64,000 nucleotides of DNA from Natrinema mahii (GCA_000690595.2 JHUT02000001.1:682001-746000); one strand, 5' to 3'; counted from the stretch's first letter, positions 17,425 through 26,823 are shown. The notes: generated by a model from the letters alone, not told the origin. Numbers and translations: made by a program.

Positions 17425-18361
17425 CGGCGAACCGACCGCGCCGGGATCGGACGGCGACGCCGCGAGCCCGATGGCGGACGCGTCGGGCCGCGCCGCCGAG
17501 CCCTCGAGCCCGCGTCGCGGCGACGCGGGTGCCGCCGACGATTCGCGACGGGCGACCGTCCAGCGCCGCCTCGAGGCGCTGATCCGCGAGAACCGGTTTA
17601 CCATCGCGGTCGTCTTCCCCGTGATCGGTGCGGTGACGCTGGTCGCCAGCGCCGAGGGATTGCTCCCGCCGGCGCTGTCGTACAATCCGTTCCTGATCCT
17701 GTTCGGGACGCTGGTGATGCGGTCGCCGCTGGTCGTCGCCCTGTTGCCGCAGATCGACCGGCGGGCGGCCCTGCCGCTGGTCGTGCTGATCGCTTACACC
17801 TACGGGATCGAACTGCTGGGCGTTCGGACGGACTGGCCCTACGGGGCCTTCGAGTACGGGATCAGTCTCGGGCCGATGCTCGGCGGCGAGGTGCCGCTTG
17901 CCCTACCGCTGTTTTTCGTCCCGCTGGTGTTGAACGCGTACCTGCTGACGCTGCTGGCGCTTGGCGATCGAGCGGCCCGGCTCGTTCCCCGACTGCTCGG
18001 AGCGATCGCCGCCGTGGTGGCGGTCGATCTGGTCCTCGACCCGGCGGCCGTCGCCATCGGCTTCTGGTCGTACGTCCCGTCCGGCGGCTACTACGGCGTC
18101 CCCCTCTCGAACTACCGAGGCTGGCTCCTCTCGGGGACGATCGCCGTCGTCCTCGTCGAGGCGGCCTTCGACCGACGGGCGCTCGTCGAACGCGTCCGGG
18201 CCTGCGAGTTCGCGCTGGACGATCTGGTGAGCTTCGTCCTCCTGTGGGGGGCGATCAACCTCCTCTATACGAACTGGCTGGCGGCCGGCGTCGCCGGCGC
18301 GTTCTGTCTCGGCCTGCTCCGGACCGACCGCTACGACCTCGGGATGCTCCGGGGAACGTGA
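17417..18361 (+). CDS. cruF: Bisanhydrobacterioruberin hydratase CruF
   Basis: Membrane C50-carotenoid hydratase, last step to bacterioruberin. 314 residues: a disordered charged N-terminus (about 50 residues, longer than needed) then seven or so helices with conserved polar turns such as YTYGIELLGVRTDWPYGAFEYG and FWSYVPSGGYYGVPLSNYRGWLL. Position directly behind lyeJ matches the known haloarchaeal operon. Confidence 0.92.
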   Translation: MDSGEPTAPGSDGDAASPMADASGRAAEPSSPRRGDAGAADDSRRATVQRRLEALIRENRFTIAVVFPVIGAVTLVASAEGLLPPALSYNPFLILFGTLVMRSPLVVALLPQIDRRAALPLVVLIAYTYGIELLGVRTDWPYGAFEYGISLGPMLGGEVPLALPLFFVPLVLNAYLLTLLALGDRAARLVPRLLGAIAAVVAVDLVLDPAAVAIGFWSYVPSGGYYGVPLSNYRGWLLSGTIAVVLVEAAFDRRALVERVRACEFALDDLVSFVLLWGAINLLYTNWLAAGVAGAFCLGLLRTDRYDLGMLRGT

Positions 18362-18454
18362 CGGTCCCGCGAACGCGACCGTGGACCGGCCCGCGTCGAA
18401 CGCGACCGAGTGTGCCGGCCCCCCGCTTTTGCTCGCGGCCCCCGTGGCACCCGT

Positions 18455-18616
18455 ATGGCGACCAAGGAACCCCTCGAGTGTCCCGTCTGCCGCGAGTCGC
18501 CGGGAGCCGGCACGCAACTCGAGGACCATCTGGTCGACGAACACGAAAAGCGCAAGCTGGCGAAGTTTATCGTCGCCGAGACGGCGGCGCTGACGACCGA
18601 CGACGTCTCGGAGTGA
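18455..18616 (+). CDS. C2H2-type zinc-finger miniprotein, 53 residues
   Basis: MATKEPLECPVC starts a single C2H2 finger: CPVC, twelve or so residues, then HLVDEH. The rest is helical (KRKLAKFIVAETAALTTDD). CGCTTTTGC about 27 nt before ATG 18455 supports a leaderless start. It stops one base before the convergent stop at 18617. Likely nucleic-acid or protein binding; no known role. Confidence 0.7.
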   Translation: MATKEPLECPVCRESPGAGTQLEDHLVDEHEKRKLAKFIVAETAALTTDDVSE

Positions 18617-18769
18617 TCAGACGAACAGACTCGAGATGGCGTCGCCCAGCAGGAGCAACAGCACTACTGCGGCGACGGTAATCGCGAGCCAGACGCCGAG
18701 ACCGATCGCCGTCGTCCGAGCCATGCGTTTATCGGTGCCGGTGATATCGGACCCCGTGTCCGTGGACAT
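18617..18769 (-). CDS. Single-span membrane miniprotein, 50 residues
   Basis: MSTDTGSDITGTDKRMARTT, then a hydrophobic helix (AIGLGVWLAITVAAVVLLLLLGDAI) and a short tail. A tail-anchored topology is likely. Its stop codon abuts that of the zinc-finger gene, leaving no space for terminators. Downstream of crtB on the same strand, but transcription would read away from it. Unknown function. Confidence 0.65.
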   Translation of the reverse strand: MSTDTGSDITGTDKRMARTTAIGLGVWLAITVAAVVLLLLLGDAISSLFV

Positions 18770-18831
18770 ACCGTCGGATACGGGACCGATCACAACGAAA
18801 GAATAGCCACCATATCGAGGGGTTTGAAGAG

Positions 18832-19782
18832 CTACCGCGTCGGGACGCCGTCGCCGTGTTCGGGCCCGTGACGGCTGGGCTCGCGGGTCGGCACCGCCGA
18901 CACCCGCTGGAACACCGCTTCCGGATCCCGGTTCCAGTGCCAGTGCCAGCGCGTCTTCGCGAGACACCACAGCTTCCGGGTCGTCGACAGCGACGGCTCG
19001 GCGGAGAGGACGTCGTACTCTTGGGCACGGATCAGCGAGTGGTGTTCCGCATAGAGGACGGCCGCCAGCAACACGGGCAGCTGACAGTCCTCGGGGAGAT
19101 ACCGGATCCCGGCGACCCCCTCGCGGTAGAGGTTCTCGGTCCGCTTGAGTTCGGCCGCCATCGCCGCCGCGAACGACTCGGAGTGTTCGAGGCGTTCGAT
19201 CTGGGCCGGATCGACGCCGTGTTCCCGGAGCGTCTCCTGTGGGATGTAGATCCGGTCCCGTTCGACGACGTCCTCCCGGACGTCCCGCAGGAAGTTCGTC
19301 ATCTGGAACGCCTCGCCGAGTGTCACCGCGTGGGGAATCGCGGTCTCCTCGGCCTCGGGCTCCATGATCGCGGTCATCATCACGCCGACCGCAGCCGCCG
19401 ACCCGCGCATGTACGACTCCAGGTCCGCGTAGGTCTCGTACCGGTGGGTGTCGATGTCCGTCGCCATCGCGTCGATGAAGACCGCTACCTCGCGGTCACT
19501 GATCCCGTATCGCTCCCGAAGCTCGACGAACGCCTCGAGGACCGGATCGTCGGGCTCGCGCTCGCCCAGCGCCTGTGCCCGGAGGTCCTCGAGTCGCTCG
19601 CGCTGTCGTTCCGGGTCGACGCCCGCGGCGTCGTCGACGACCTCGTCGGCGATCCGAAAGAACGCGTAGAGGACGTGCGTGGCGCGTCGCACTCGCTGGG
19701 GGAGAAACCGCGTCGCGAGATAGAACGTCTTCCCGGTCCGCTTCTGTATCGCCTTGCCTGCGTCGATGTGTTCCTGTTGCAT
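18832..19782 (-). CDS. crtB: Phytoene synthase CrtB
   Basis: Condenses two geranylgeranyl diphosphates to phytoene, the entry to bacterioruberin. 316 residues of the squalene/phytoene synthase fold: YAFFRIADEVVDD (first Asp-rich motif), SYMRGSAAAVGVMM, and QMTNFLRDVREDVVERDRIYIP (second motif). A TTTTATA element on this strand near 19845 gives a leader of about 30 nt. It converges on the crtD-lyeJ-cruF operon, and a Bat-like regulator gene lies 139 nt upstream on the same strand. Confidence 0.95.
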   Translation of the reverse strand: MQQEHIDAGKAIQKRTGKTFYLATRFLPQRVRRATHVLYAFFRIADEVVDDAAGVDPERQRERLEDLRAQALGEREPDDPVLEAFVELRERYGISDREVAVFIDAMATDIDTHRYETYADLESYMRGSAAAVGVMMTAIMEPEAEETAIPHAVTLGEAFQMTNFLRDVREDVVERDRIYIPQETLREHGVDPAQIERLEHSESFAAAMAAELKRTENLYREGVAGIRYLPEDCQLPVLLAAVLYAEHHSLIRAQEYDVLSAEPSLSTTRKLWCLAKTRWHWHWNRDPEAVFQRVSAVPTREPSRHGPEHGDGVPTR

Positions 19783-19921
19783 TCTCTGTTGCTGACCCTA
19801 CCCGCCGGCGAACGGATGTATATGGTACGACAGGAGAGTATAAAATAGCATACCCTCACTATGTTCAGAATCGCTGTCGGACGACGGTCGCGCTTCCGAC
19901 ACAGTCCCGTCGACCGACGGG

Positions 19922-21523
19922 TCACTCGAACAGTTCCTCGAGGACTTTCCGTTGTGCGGTCCGGAGATGCTGATGGAACGTCGACCGGGAGATGTCCATC
20001 GAGTCGGCCAGCTCCTCGCCGGAGACGTCGCGGGGCCACTCGAAGTAGTTCGCGTAGTAGGCCTTTCGCAGCGCCAGCGACTGACGGTCGGTCAGCGACG
20101 ACTCGAGCCGCGACGAGACGTCGTGTGGCCGTTGGCTCGGCTCTTCCCGTTCGTGATAACGGATCAGTTCGACCCGGTCGTACCGACGCTCGAGGAGGTC
20201 GTACGCGGAGCGAGCGGACCGGCTGTCGGGCAACTCGACGGCGAGGTCGGCGACGCCGTCGCTGACCGACAGTTCCTGGACCACCGCACCGTGTTCGTTC
20301 AGCGCCGTCACGGGGCCGTCTCCGGCGGTGACCTCGAGGAGCGTCCCGCCGTCGGTCTCCGAGAGGACCGAGAGGGCGCGGGCGTCCGCGTGCGGCGCGA
20401 GCGCCGTCTCGTCGTCGAGTTCGCGATCGGCGTGGAGAATCAGCCGCGGCGTCTCGTCGGCGTCGTAGGTCAACCCGCGGTAGCTGATCGTCGCGTCGAC
20501 GCGCTCGGACAGCGACGTGACGAACAGCGACGGGTCCTCGACGGCGACCTCGATCGAGACGACGGCCTCGCTCGTGAGCATCCGTCTGGCCTCGAGAGCG
20601 TTCATCGCGGTCGCGACCGTCCCGGCGAGCGACTCGAGGACCAGCGACTCCCGCTCGTCGAAGGCGCCGGGTTCGTCGGCGAACACCACGAGGACGCCGT
20701 AGGTCACGTCGCCGTACGCGAGCGGCAACGCGGCGACCGATCGGAACCGCTCGCCGGCTCCCACGGGCCACCAGCGATCGGCGTCGTCGAACGCGTCGAT
20801 GTCGTCGATCACTCGCGGCTCGCGATCGACGAACGCCCGGACGGCGGGGTGGGATTCGTCGCTCTCGAGGACGAGTTCGTCGTCCTCGAGCGGGACGTCG
20901 TCACGACTGGCCCACTCGCGGGGAGAGAGCCGCCGTCTCGTGACGTCGACCCGGCCGGTCCAGGCGAGGACGTACGGATCGGTGTCGGTCAGCCGCGTAC
21001 AGACGTCGCGCTCGAGGGTCGCCCGGGTCTCCGCGCCGACCGCCGCGTCGGTGATTTCGCTGACCAGTCCGTCGACCCGCTCGAGGACGTGTTCGACGGC
21101 CTCCCGTTCCGCGCGTACCTGTTCGGCGTTCTCCTCGGCGGCGATCTCGGCCAGTTTCCGGTCGGTGATCTCGAGGTGGACCAGCGAGGCCAGTCGCCGG
21201 CCCTCGTGTGAAAATCGGGTGACGCGCATCAGGAACCAGTGCTTCCGATCGGGCGAGTGACACGGATACTCCATGGAAAACGCTTCCCGGTCGCCTGCGA
21301 GGACGGCCTCGATCCCCGCGACCGCCCGCCGGGCGTGTTCGTCCTCGGCCGTCGTGGCGCTCGCGAGGTAGTCGACGCCGACGTGGTCCGCGGAGTCGTC
21401 CGCGGGACCGAACTCGCGCCAGGAACGGTTGGTCAACACGATCTCTCCGTTCTCATCGATGAGTGCGACGGTGATCGGGAGGTCCTCGAGCGCCGACGCA
21501 GCGAGTTCGTGCCGAGTGCCCAT
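19922..21523 (-). CDS. Bat-like regulator: PAS, GAF, bacterio-opsin activator and HTH-10 domains
   Basis: 533 residues. PAS domain first (about 15-125, ALIDENGEIVLTNRSW), a coiled linker, GAF domain (about 150-310, FRSVAALPLAYGDVTYGVLVVF), a BAT domain, then HTH-10 at the end (LTDRQSLALRKAYYANYFEWPRDVSGEELADSMDISRSTFHQHLRTAQRK). In Halobacterium, Bat activates bop and crtB under low oxygen or light. Its place beside crtB suggests carotenoid control here, by analogy only. ATG 21523 lies about 27 nt after GTTAAGAGG on this strand, so a leaderless start is preferred to one 11 codons earlier. Confidence 0.88.
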   Translation of the reverse strand: MGTRHELAASALEDLPITVALIDENGEIVLTNRSWREFGPADDSADHVGVDYLASATTAEDEHARRAVAGIEAVLAGDREAFSMEYPCHSPDRKHWFLMRVTRFSHEGRRLASLVHLEITDRKLAEIAAEENAEQVRAEREAVEHVLERVDGLVSEITDAAVGAETRATLERDVCTRLTDTDPYVLAWTGRVDVTRRRLSPREWASRDDVPLEDDELVLESDESHPAVRAFVDREPRVIDDIDAFDDADRWWPVGAGERFRSVAALPLAYGDVTYGVLVVFADEPGAFDERESLVLESLAGTVATAMNALEARRMLTSEAVVSIEVAVEDPSLFVTSLSERVDATISYRGLTYDADETPRLILHADRELDDETALAPHADARALSVLSETDGGTLLEVTAGDGPVTALNEHGAVVQELSVSDGVADLAVELPDSRSARSAYDLLERRYDRVELIRYHEREEPSQRPHDVSSRLESSLTDRQSLALRKAYYANYFEWPRDVSGEELADSMDISRSTFHQHLRTAQRKVLEELFE

Positions 21524-22010
21524 CGACTCGGCATACGTGGTACCGCCTCTTAACACGATTGGACGGCCCGACTGCGATCACACCGCTCGACGGGAACGAG
21601 CGGCCGATCGAGTAGCGCCGTTCGATAGCGATAGTGATGAAATTCGTATATGTTCGATAACGTTTTTATCGCTGTTCGTGGACGGCTCCCACGGAGATCC
21701 GGCGCCCCGGACCGCCGAACAGACGACTCGAGCCCTGCATCGGGCGTTTTGCCGGAGACGGCTCGCCCGTCAGCAGGCCCTCGAGGATGGCGGTCGATCC
21801 GACGAGCCGATCTCCGAACTCGTCCACGCGATCCCGGGCGCGCTCGACGTCCGTTCGCCGGCCGACCCACGGGTCGCGTCGTCCACGCGTCATCCCCTGT
21901 CAGACGCGGTCGCGGCCGGTCGTCCCGATCGGCCGCTCGACCCGTCGAAACCGAGAGTGGTTGTCCAGTGTGAACAAATATCTATGTATCATCGTCGCAT
22001 ACTCCCGCTC
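21524..22010. other. Gene-poor interval with uncertain small frames
   Basis: 487 nt without a confident gene. A minus-strand frame at 21666-21893 (75 codons, MTRGRRDPWVGRRTD) and a plus-strand frame from GTG 21678 both have GC-rich third positions, so neither can be preferred. A clear TATA-like GTTTTTATC lies at 21661-21669 on the plus strand. At the right end CAAATATCT serves the next gene. Confidence 0.35.
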
Positions 22011-22172
22011 ATGGCACAGGATCAGGCGACGCGCGGACGGTCACGGTGTCGCAACTGCGGCTTCGAAGCGCCCGGCGGGGACGACGACTGGCGACGGATC
22101 GAGGTCCCGAAACTGGGCCGGATGACCCAGTGCCCGGACTGTGAGAGTACGGACGTCATCACCACCCGCTGA
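22011..22172 (+). CDS. Two-CxxC zinc-ribbon miniprotein, 53 residues
   Basis: [20 protein letters not shown] ... [13 protein letters not shown]: two CxxC knuckles 28 residues apart make a zinc ribbon. TATA-like CAAATATCT centred about 21978 would start transcription just before ATG 22011, disfavouring the in-frame ATG at 21984. The stop codon's last base is the first base of the large palindrome at 22172-22252. Role unknown; such ribbons often bind RNA or assist protein complexes. Confidence 0.75.
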   Translation: MAQDQATRGRSRCRNCGFEAPGGDDDWRRIEVPKLGRMTQCPDCESTDVITTR

Positions 22173-22252
22173 TACGGTTTACTGTCACTGTTTCCTGGTG
22201 TCCCCGCGACCGTCCTGCGGGGACACCGGTACTGATTGACAGTAAACCGTAT
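22172..22252. repeat. 81-nt nested perfect palindrome
   Basis: Outer arms of 16 bp match perfectly: ATACGGTTTACTGTCA at 22172-22187 and its reverse complement at 22237-22252. Inside, 11-bp arms GGTGTCCCCGC (22197-22207) and 22217-22227 form a second stem around a 9-nt loop. The outer and inner arms share one centre, so the whole folds as one long hairpin with symmetrical internal loops. Only one copy in this window. It may be a terminator for the preceding small gene or a dispersed palindromic repeat. Confidence 0.85.
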
Positions 22253-22324
22253 GAGGTGCCCGTCCGACGAGCGTCGGGCCGTCGTCACGGACAGACTCTT
22301 CAACGACTCGCCCCTACTGTGGGT

Positions 22325-22726
22325 ATGAGCAACGAATCGGCGGAACCCCCGTCGGCCGACGAGGAGTGGCGCGACCGGCTGAGCGACGAGGAGTACCGGA
22401 TCCTCCGGGAAGCGGGAACCGAACCGGCGTTCAGCGGCGAGTACGTCGACCACAAGGAGGACGGCACCTACGCCTGTGCCGGCTGCGGTGCCGAACTGTT
22501 CGACTCCGAGACGAAGTTCGAGTCCGGCTGTGGCTGGCCCAGCTTCTACGACACCGACAGCGACCGGGTCGAAACCCGCCTCGATACGAGCCACGGGATG
22601 CGCCGAACCGAGGTCGTGTGTGCGAACTGTGGCGGCCACCTGGGCCACGTCTTCGACGACGGCCCCGAACCGACCGGCAAGCGATACTGCATCAACTCCG
22701 TCGCGCTCGAGTTCGACGACGAGTGA
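22325..22726 (+). CDS. msrB: Peptide-methionine (R)-S-oxide reductase MsrB
   Basis: Repairs methionine-R-sulfoxide in proteins. 133 residues with both zinc CxxC pairs (CAGCGAELF and [12 protein letters not shown]), the GCGWPSFY motif, and the C-terminal catalytic cysteine in [10 protein letters not shown]. Normal length for a stand-alone MsrB. A GC-rich hairpin (CCGCCCG/CGGGCGG, 22771-22792) lies 45 nt after the stop and may help terminate transcription. Confidence 0.96.
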   Translation: MSNESAEPPSADEEWRDRLSDEEYRILREAGTEPAFSGEYVDHKEDGTYACAGCGAELFDSETKFESGCGWPSFYDTDSDRVETRLDTSHGMRRTEVVCANCGGHLGHVFDDGPEPTGKRYCINSVALEFDDE

Positions 22727-22801
22727 CGGCCCGCGGCGAGCGATCGGCGAGCCGACCGCCCGCGGGCAGTCCGCCCGCCGTCGTTCGGGCGGGTCACCGC
22801 G

Positions 22802-23056
22802 GTGGCGACTGCAGGCAGCATGGGTTTTGAAACCCCTGTCTCATCACCGCCCACGTCGGGAAAGCGGCCGACGGCCGGGAAACTGCGTCAGGGGATGGCC
22901 GCCGAGATCGTTCAGGACGACGCGGATCCACAGTCCGAGGACGCGGAACCGATCGTCGGCGAAGTCGGGGCGATCGACGGCGACGAGTCCGAGGGCCCGC
23001 ACGTGACACTGCACGGTACCGTCGGACACGTCCGGTCGATCGCGGCCGACCGGTAG
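22802..23056 (+). CDS. Doubtful small acidic protein
   Basis: An 84-codon frame from GTG 22802, or 78 from ATG 22820, ending GPHVTLHGTVGHVRSIAADR. The second half (AAEIVQDDADPQ onward) has haloarchaeal acidity and a beta-strand-like end, the first is low-complexity. No promoter or ribosome-binding site is clear. Kept as a weak candidate. Confidence 0.35.
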   Translation: MATAGSMGFETPVSSPPTSGKRPTAGKLRQGMAAEIVQDDADPQSEDAEPIVGEVGAIDGDESEGPHVTLHGTVGHVRSIAADR

Positions 23057-23196
23057 CAACCACCGAGTTCCGAGGTTCAACTCGGGTGGCAAATGCGATC
23101 GATATCTAAACGAAATCTGCGAATTATGTCCACTGTTCAACCACCGATCGGCCGTCTTTCGGAACATTCATACTCCTTGTGGCGGAACTGGCGACC

Positions 23197-23370
23197 ATGA
23201 CGCCCGAAGCGACACCGGTCGGACGAGAGGCGGACAGGGCGAGTGACGTCGTCGCTGCAGTCGACGAGATCGACGGTCGGCCGCACCTCGTGATCGCCGA
23301 CATCGCTCGAGACGACGCCTGGATCGCGATGGGCGAGTCCGGGGCCGTCGCCGTCGAAGACCACCGGTAG
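23197..23370 (+). CDS. Small conserved haloarchaeal protein, 57 residues
   Basis: The sequence MTPEATPVGREADRASDVVAAVDEIDGRPHLVIADIARDDAWIAM fits a widespread tiny haloarchaeal family (I believe DUF7556) of unknown function. ATTCATACT about 26-30 nt before ATG 23197 favours this start over GTG 23179. Independent transcription unit. Confidence 0.7.
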   Translation: MTPEATPVGREADRASDVVAAVDEIDGRPHLVIADIARDDAWIAMGESGAVAVEDHR

Positions 23371-23601
23371 ACCGCTCGGGATTTCTCAGACGGATTCTCG
23401 GCACTGTGACCCCGGACACCGTCAGCGATCGCTGTCGGCCTCGCGGCGCTGCGCGGACCGCCGCGACGACCCCGGCCGGCACCCGCCCTCGACGGTGACG
23501 CACCGAGCCGCCCCACCGGGCTCGAGCGGCGAACGGGCGTCGGTCCCGGCGAGCGCGACCGGAACGATGGGTTCTATCGGCCGGAGGTCGTAACGGGAAC
23601 G

Positions 23602-26562
23602 ATGGCTTCCGAACGGCCGCTCGACGGCGCCCGGCTCCTCGTCGTCGAACCCACCGACGCGAGACCCGAGCCGCTGGCGAGCGTCCTCGACGACGACGCG
23701 CTCGACGCGACCGCGGTGTCGACCGCCGCGGCGGCGCTCGAGCGCCTCGAAACGACACCCGTCGACTGTCTGTTGACCGTCCAGGCGCTCCCGGATCGGA
23801 GCGGGCTCGCCCTCCTCGAGGCGGTCAGGGAGCGCGAGCCCGACCTGCCGGTCGTCCTCGCGCCGGTCGACGGCGACGAGTCGGTCGCCAGCGCGGCGAT
23901 CGCCGCGGACGTCTCGGCGTACGTCCCCCTCGACGACACCGCCGACGGGCCGGCAGAGGACCTCCGGTCGGCGATCGAACGGGCGCTGTCGGCCGCCGCC
24001 GACCGCCGGTGGCGACGGGACCGCGCCCGGGCGTTCGACGCCGTCTTCGACGATCCGGAGGCGTACGGCTGGCTGCTCGCGCCGGACGGAACCGTGCGAC
24101 GGGCCAACGAGCCCGCGCTCGAGGCGATCGACGCGACCGCGACCGACGTCCGCGGCCGCCCCTTCGCGGACCTCCCGTGGTGGGAGGCGACCGTCGACGG
24201 GGATGCGGTACTCCGAAACGCGATCGAGACGGCCGCGAGCGGGGAGATCACACACCGAGAACTGACGCGCGTCCGCGCCGACGGTGTGGGCGTCTCCGGA
24301 CGGGACGGAGGCGACGCTGCGAGGGAGACGGCCGATCCCGACCGGGGTCGAACGTTCGACGTGACCGTCCGGCCGATCCGCGACGAGTCCGGGACCGTCG
24401 TCTCGCTGTTTGCACGGGCGAGCGACGTCACCGAGCGCGCCCGCCTCGAGCGGGAGTTACGCGAGTCCGAGCAGCTACACCGCGTGACGCTCAACAACAT
24501 GACCGACACGGTCCTCATCACCGACGACGACGGGGCGTTCACCTACGTCTGTCCGAACGTTCACTTCGTCTTCGGCTACTCCGACGACGAGATCCACGAG
24601 ATGGGGACCATCGACGAACTGCTCGGGCCGGACCTCTTCGACCGCGACGAACTCGAGGCGGCCGGCGTCCTGACCAACATCGAGTGTACCGCCACCGACA
24701 GGGCGGGCCGGGAACACACGCTGCTGGTCAACGTCCGGGAAGTCTCGATTCAGGGCGGGACGACCCTCTACAGCTGTCGGGACGTGACGACGCGGAAACG
24801 ACGCGAAGAGGCGCTGACGGCGCTGCACCGAACCACCCGCGAGCTGTTGTACGCCGAGACGGACCGCGAGATCGCCGACATCGTCGTCGACGACGCGACG
24901 GACGTCCTCGACCTCGAGGCCAGCGCCGCGTACCTGTTCGACACGGACGAGAACGTCCTGCGGCCGGCCGCGTCCTCGCCGGCCATGGAGCAGTTACACG
25001 GACCGGTCCGGGACCACCGGGCGACGGACGACAGCGTTCCCGGTCGCGTCTTCGTCGACGGCGAGAGCCGGTTCTTCGCGGACGTCCACGGGTCGCCGTT
25101 GCTCTCGAACCCGGGCACGGAGCTGCGAAGCGTCGCGTCCGTTCCGCTCGGGGATCACGGCGTCTTCGTCGCGGGCTCGAGCGAGCCGGACGCCTTCGAC
25201 GACGTCGCCCGCGAATTGACGAACCTGCTGGCCGCGACCGCCGAGGCCGCGCTCGACCGCGTCGGGCGCGAGCGGACGCTGCGCGAACGCGACCGCGAAC
25301 TCGAGCGGCGCAACCGCCAGCTCACCCGTCTGAACGGCGTCAACGAGATCATCAGGGACCTCGATCAGGCGCTGGTCGGCGCGGAGACTCGCGACGAGAT
25401 CGAACGCGCCGTCTGCGACCGGCTCACGACCGCGGATCGGTTTTCGTTCGCCTGGATCGGAGCGGCCGACGCCGGCGACGACCGACTCGCGATCCGCGCC
25501 GACGGCGGCGCGACCGAGGGGCGGTCGTATCTCGACAGCGTGTCGCTCTCGCTGACCGAGGGCACCGAACCCGCGGTCAGGACCGCGACCGACCGGGCGG
25601 TAACCGGCGTCGCGAACGTCGCCGACGGGCTCCGCGAGGAACCGTGGCGGTCGGAAGCGCTCGCCTGTGAGTTCCAGTCCGCCGTGAGCGTCCCGCTGTC
25701 CTACGACGACTTCACGTACGGCGTCCTGACCGTCTACGCCGATCGGCCCGACGCGTTCGACGAGATGGTCCGGACCGTCCTCGCCGAACTCGGGGAGACG
25801 ATCGCCGCCGCGATCGCCGCCGTCGAGCGCAAGCGCGCGCTCCTTTCGGACTCGAGTACGCGCCTCGAGTTCGCGGTGGGCGACGAGACGTTCCTCTTTA
25901 CCCGCCTCGCCCGGCGGACCGACTGCACCGTCTCGTTCGACGGCGGCGTTCGCCACCGCGAGGACGGCGCGACCGTCGTCGTGACGGTCGCGGGCGCGTC
26001 GCCAGACGACGTCGCCGCCGCGGCCACGGACCTCGTCACCGTCGATGGGGCGCGGGTCATCGGCCGCGACGGCGACGGGGACGGCTCCGACGAGGACGTC
26101 GGCGGGGCGGTCCTGCTCGACCTCTCGCGGCCGGTTCTCGCACTGCAACTCGCGGACCACGGGGTACTGCTGCGCGGCGTGGAAGCGACCCCCGACGACA
26201 CGCGCGTCGTCGTTGACGTCCCCAGTTCCGTCGACGCGCGGGGCGGTGCCGACGTCGTCTCGACGGTGTTTTCCGAGGTCGAACTGCGGTCGAAGCGATC
26301 CGTCGAGCGGACGACCCCGCGTGACTTCCACGCGAGCCTCCGCGACCGGCTCACCGACCGCCAGCTCGAGGTCGTTCGGCTCGCGTACTACGGCGGCTAC
26401 TTCGAGTCGCCCCGCTCGCAGTCCGGCGAATCGATCGCCGAGACGCTCGACATCTCGCCCGCGGCGTTTTACCGGCACGTGCGGACCGTCCAGCGGAAGC
26501 TCTTCGCGATCGTGTTCGACGAGATCGGACTGCCGGCAAACTCACCGCAAGGGGTTGAATAG
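23602..26562 (+). CDS. Large Bat-like sensor-regulator with degenerate receiver domain
   Basis: 986 residues, soluble. Order: receiver-like domain (about 1-130), PAS (about 145-285), PAS (about 290-410, TVLITDDDGAFTYVCPNVHFVFGY), GAF (about 415-560), coiled segment, GAF (about 590-745, FQSAVSVPLSYDDFTYGVLTVYAD), BAT domain (about 755-915), HTH-10 (LTDRQLEVVRLAYYGGYFESPRSQSGESIAETLDISPAAFYRHVRTVQRK). The receiver lacks the acidic pair and phospho-accepting Asp: it has LLVVEP and DCLLTVQALPDRSG where active members have DD and a D. It is therefore probably not phosphorylated. No histidine kinase domain. Targets unknown; glutamate dehydrogenase genes follow. Confidence 0.87.
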   Translation: MASERPLDGARLLVVEPTDARPEPLASVLDDDALDATAVSTAAAALERLETTPVDCLLTVQALPDRSGLALLEAVREREPDLPVVLAPVDGDESVASAAIAADVSAYVPLDDTADGPAEDLRSAIERALSAAADRRWRRDRARAFDAVFDDPEAYGWLLAPDGTVRRANEPALEAIDATATDVRGRPFADLPWWEATVDGDAVLRNAIETAASGEITHRELTRVRADGVGVSGRDGGDAARETADPDRGRTFDVTVRPIRDESGTVVSLFARASDVTERARLERELRESEQLHRVTLNNMTDTVLITDDDGAFTYVCPNVHFVFGYSDDEIHEMGTIDELLGPDLFDRDELEAAGVLTNIECTATDRAGREHTLLVNVREVSIQGGTTLYSCRDVTTRKRREEALTALHRTTRELLYAETDREIADIVVDDATDVLDLEASAAYLFDTDENVLRPAASSPAMEQLHGPVRDHRATDDSVPGRVFVDGESRFFADVHGSPLLSNPGTELRSVASVPLGDHGVFVAGSSEPDAFDDVARELTNLLAATAEAALDRVGRERTLRERDRELERRNRQLTRLNGVNEIIRDLDQALVGAETRDEIERAVCDRLTTADRFSFAWIGAADAGDDRLAIRADGGATEGRSYLDSVSLSLTEGTEPAVRTATDRAVTGVANVADGLREEPWRSEALACEFQSAVSVPLSYDDFTYGVLTVYADRPDAFDEMVRTVLAELGETIAAAIAAVERKRALLSDSSTRLEFAVGDETFLFTRLARRTDCTVSFDGGVRHREDGATVVVTVAGASPDDVAAAATDLVTVDGARVIGRDGDGDGSDEDVGGAVLLDLSRPVLALQLADHGVLLRGVEATPDDTRVVVDVPSSVDARGGADVVSTVFSEVELRSKRSVERTTPRDFHASLRDRLTDRQLEVVRLAYYGGYFESPRSQSGESIAETLDISPAAFYRHVRTVQRKLFAIVFDEIGLPANSPQGVE

Positions 26563-26674
26563 TGAACCCCCACCAACCGACGACGCTAGTTATCTGACGA
26601 ATAGGTTCATCCTAATATCCCTATTATTCCTAAGTGCGACGAACGCACGATTAGCCGCGCTCGTCATCTCTCAC

Positions 26675-26821
26675 ATGCAACACAAAGACGCCGAACTCGA
26701 CCCCGAAACGGAATCGACCTACGAGTGTTTCGAATGCGGTACCGTCGTCCGCGCCGCCGCGCCGGACGCCTGCCCCGAGTGCGGGGCCGAGATGCGAAAC
26801 CGGCGCACACCGATGGAGTAA
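26675..26821 (+). CDS. Rubrerythrin-like zinc-ribbon miniprotein, 48 residues
   Basis: [43 protein letters not shown] (written here in parts: [10 protein letters not shown] and ACPECGAEM) is a complete rubredoxin/rubrerythrin-type ribbon without a diiron domain. It ends TAA at 26819-26821 and the glutamate dehydrogenase ATG follows 2 nt later, so both sit on one mRNA. A metal or redox partner role for the enzyme is possible but unproven. Confidence 0.78.
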   Translation: MQHKDAELDPETESTYECFECGTVVRAAAPDACPECGAEMRNRRTPME

Positions 26822-26823
26822 CG

